Made by a program: the position numbers and the translations under genes
The notes under the pieces: model-generated
Told to the model about the DNA's origin: nothing
The model's input: only the letters and a program-made list of their open reading frames with translations
The model's database searches: none
Part shown: positions 5,472-6,427 of the stretch, one piece after another
Layout: every line of letters starts with the position of its first letter
Numbering within the stretch: the first letter of the stretch is position 1
Source: Yoonia sp.
GTDB lineage: Bacteria > Pseudomonadota > Alphaproteobacteria > Rhodobacterales > Rhodobacteraceae
Direction: 5' to 3'
Assembly: GCA_020627605.1 (NCBI GenBank)
Contig: JAHDGO010000122.1
Coordinates: forward strand, 1 to 6,427
Length of the DNA stretch: 6,427 bases

Positions 5472-6427
5472 GCACACGTCTGGCGTCGCAGGGCCGTTTG
5501 ATCAACACATCCAAGGCTTTGTCATTCACGTTCAACGGCAAGAACCTGACAGGGTATGAGGGCGACACGCTCGCCTCTGCCCTTTTGGCCAATGACCAGA
5601 TGCTGGTGGGCCGGTCGTTCAAATACCACCGCCCGCGTGGTGTCGTCGCTGCCGGTGCCGAAGAACCCAACGGGTTGGTCAACCTTGGCAAAGGCGCCAA
5701 GTTTGAGCCGAACCAGCGGATCACGACCACCGAACTCTTTGACGGTCTCACGGCCATCTCGCAGAACCACTGGCCCAGCCTCGAGTTTGATGTGGGCGCC
5801 ATCAACACCCATCTGTCGCGGTTGCTGCCCGCTGGCTTTTACTACAAGATGTTCATGTTCCCGCGCCCGTTCTGGAAACATGTGTACGAGCCGTTCATCC
5901 GCCACTCTGCCGGGTTGGGCAAGGCCCCCAAGGACCGTGATCAGGATACCTACGAGCATTTCCACGCCCATGTTGATGTGTTGGTCGTGGGTGGCGGCAT
6001 TGCCGGGCTTGCCGCAGCCAAGGCCGCTGGCGAACGTGGTGCGCGGGTCATGCTGGTCGAACAGACCGCCCATTGGGGTGGCCGGGCCATGGTGGACGCG
6101 CCAGAGATTGATGGCATGTCTGCCGAAGAATGGGTGAAATCCACCGTTGAAGCGATTGAAAACATGGAAAACGTGCAGATGCGTCTGCGCTGCATGGGGG
6201 CCGGTGTTTACGACCACGGCTATGCGCTGGCCTATGAACGCCTGACTGATCACGCGCCAGATCAAGACGGACCGCGCCACCGCTTGTGGCGCATCCGCGC
6301 GCGGCAGATCGTGACAGCGACAGGCGCGATAGAGCGTCCACTGTCCTTTGCTGCCAACGATTTGCCGGGTGTCCTGCTGGCCGCTGCCGTGCGCGACTAT
6401 GTATTGAACTACGGTGTGTCGCTGGGT
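5468..6427 (+). CDS. soxA: Sarcosine oxidase alpha subunit, 5' part
   Basis: This is the first 320 codons of the large alpha subunit, normally near 1000 residues; the frame is still open at the window's end. In the family, alpha binds NAD+ and carries the C-terminal GcvT-like tetrahydrofolate domain that turns the sarcosine methyl carbon into 5,10-methylene-THF. That half is not visible here. Visible parts are an N-terminal ferredoxin-like domain without cluster cysteines (LTGYEGDTLASALLAN, then FKYHRPRGVVAAGAEEPNGL), as is normal for SoxA, and the dinucleotide-binding motif VDVLVVGGGIAGLAAAKAAG with G175, G177 and G180. VTATGAIERPLSF and NDLPGVLLAAAVRDYVLNYG follow, typical of the disulphide-reductase-like fold. 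The ATG overlaps the soxD stop by four bases, with GGGGG eight bases upstream. soxG would be expected next. Confidence 0.95.
   Translation, partial: MSTRLASQGRLINTSKALSFTFNGKNLTGYEGDTLASALLANDQMLVGRSFKYHRPRGVVAAGAEEPNGLVNLGKGAKFEPNQRITTTELFDGLTAISQNHWPSLEFDVGAINTHLSRLLPAGFYYKMFMFPRPFWKHVYEPFIRHSAGLGKAPKDRDQDTYEHFHAHVDVLVVGGGIAGLAAAKAAGERGARVMLVEQTAHWGGRAMVDAPEIDGMSAEEWVKSTVEAIENMENVQMRLRCMGAGVYDHGYALAYERLTDHAPDQDGPRHRLWRIRARQIVTATGAIERPLSFAANDLPGVLLAAAVRDYVLNYGVSLG

Noticed and set aside
5522..6280. 252-codon - strand frame opposite soxA
   Set aside because: It is antisense to clear soxA coding sequence with intact family motifs; it is a shadow frame with no domain.

Overview
The window reads as chromosomal DNA of a GC-rich alphaproteobacterium, most likely a marine Rhodobacterales (Roseobacter-type) bacterium. 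This rests on the high-GC codon use, on a CcmI-type cytochrome c biogenesis gene overlapping ruvX and a DUF1289 gene, and on a heterotetrameric sarcosine oxidase locus. No sequence search was possible, so the taxonomic call is an inference.

Left part (1-946): the 3' portion of an ABC transporter ATPase gene on the + strand, of the iron(III)/polyamine import type. It converges on the next operon. The gap holds a paired, GTAG-headed palindromic repeat resembling a REP doublet (829-905). Middle left (947-2861), on the - strand: a compact three-gene operon transcribed ccmI, ruvX, DUF1289. Both junctions are 4-base start/stop overlaps (ATGA and GTGA), which suggests translational coupling. A 203-bp divergent promoter region (2862-3064) separates it from the sarcosine oxidase genes.

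Right part (3065-6427), on the + strand: soxB (beta), soxD (delta) and the first 320 codons of soxA (alpha), which runs off the window. Together these encode the tetrameric, folate-linked enzyme that oxidises sarcosine to glycine, passing the methyl carbon to tetrahydrofolate and giving hydrogen peroxide. soxG (gamma) is expected just beyond the window.

The unusual part is an 832-bp block (4310-5141) between soxB and soxD, genes that are usually close together. It holds two unrecognised small single-span membrane protein genes facing away from each other: 68 aa on the - strand and 74 aa on the + strand. It also holds a - strand intrinsic terminator, a perfect 13-bp inverted repeat with a competing upstream hairpin and a T-run, and a further GC-rich hairpin. 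The block therefore looks like an independently controlled unit dividing the sox operon. No tRNA, rRNA, CRISPR array, transposase gene or phage gene was seen.
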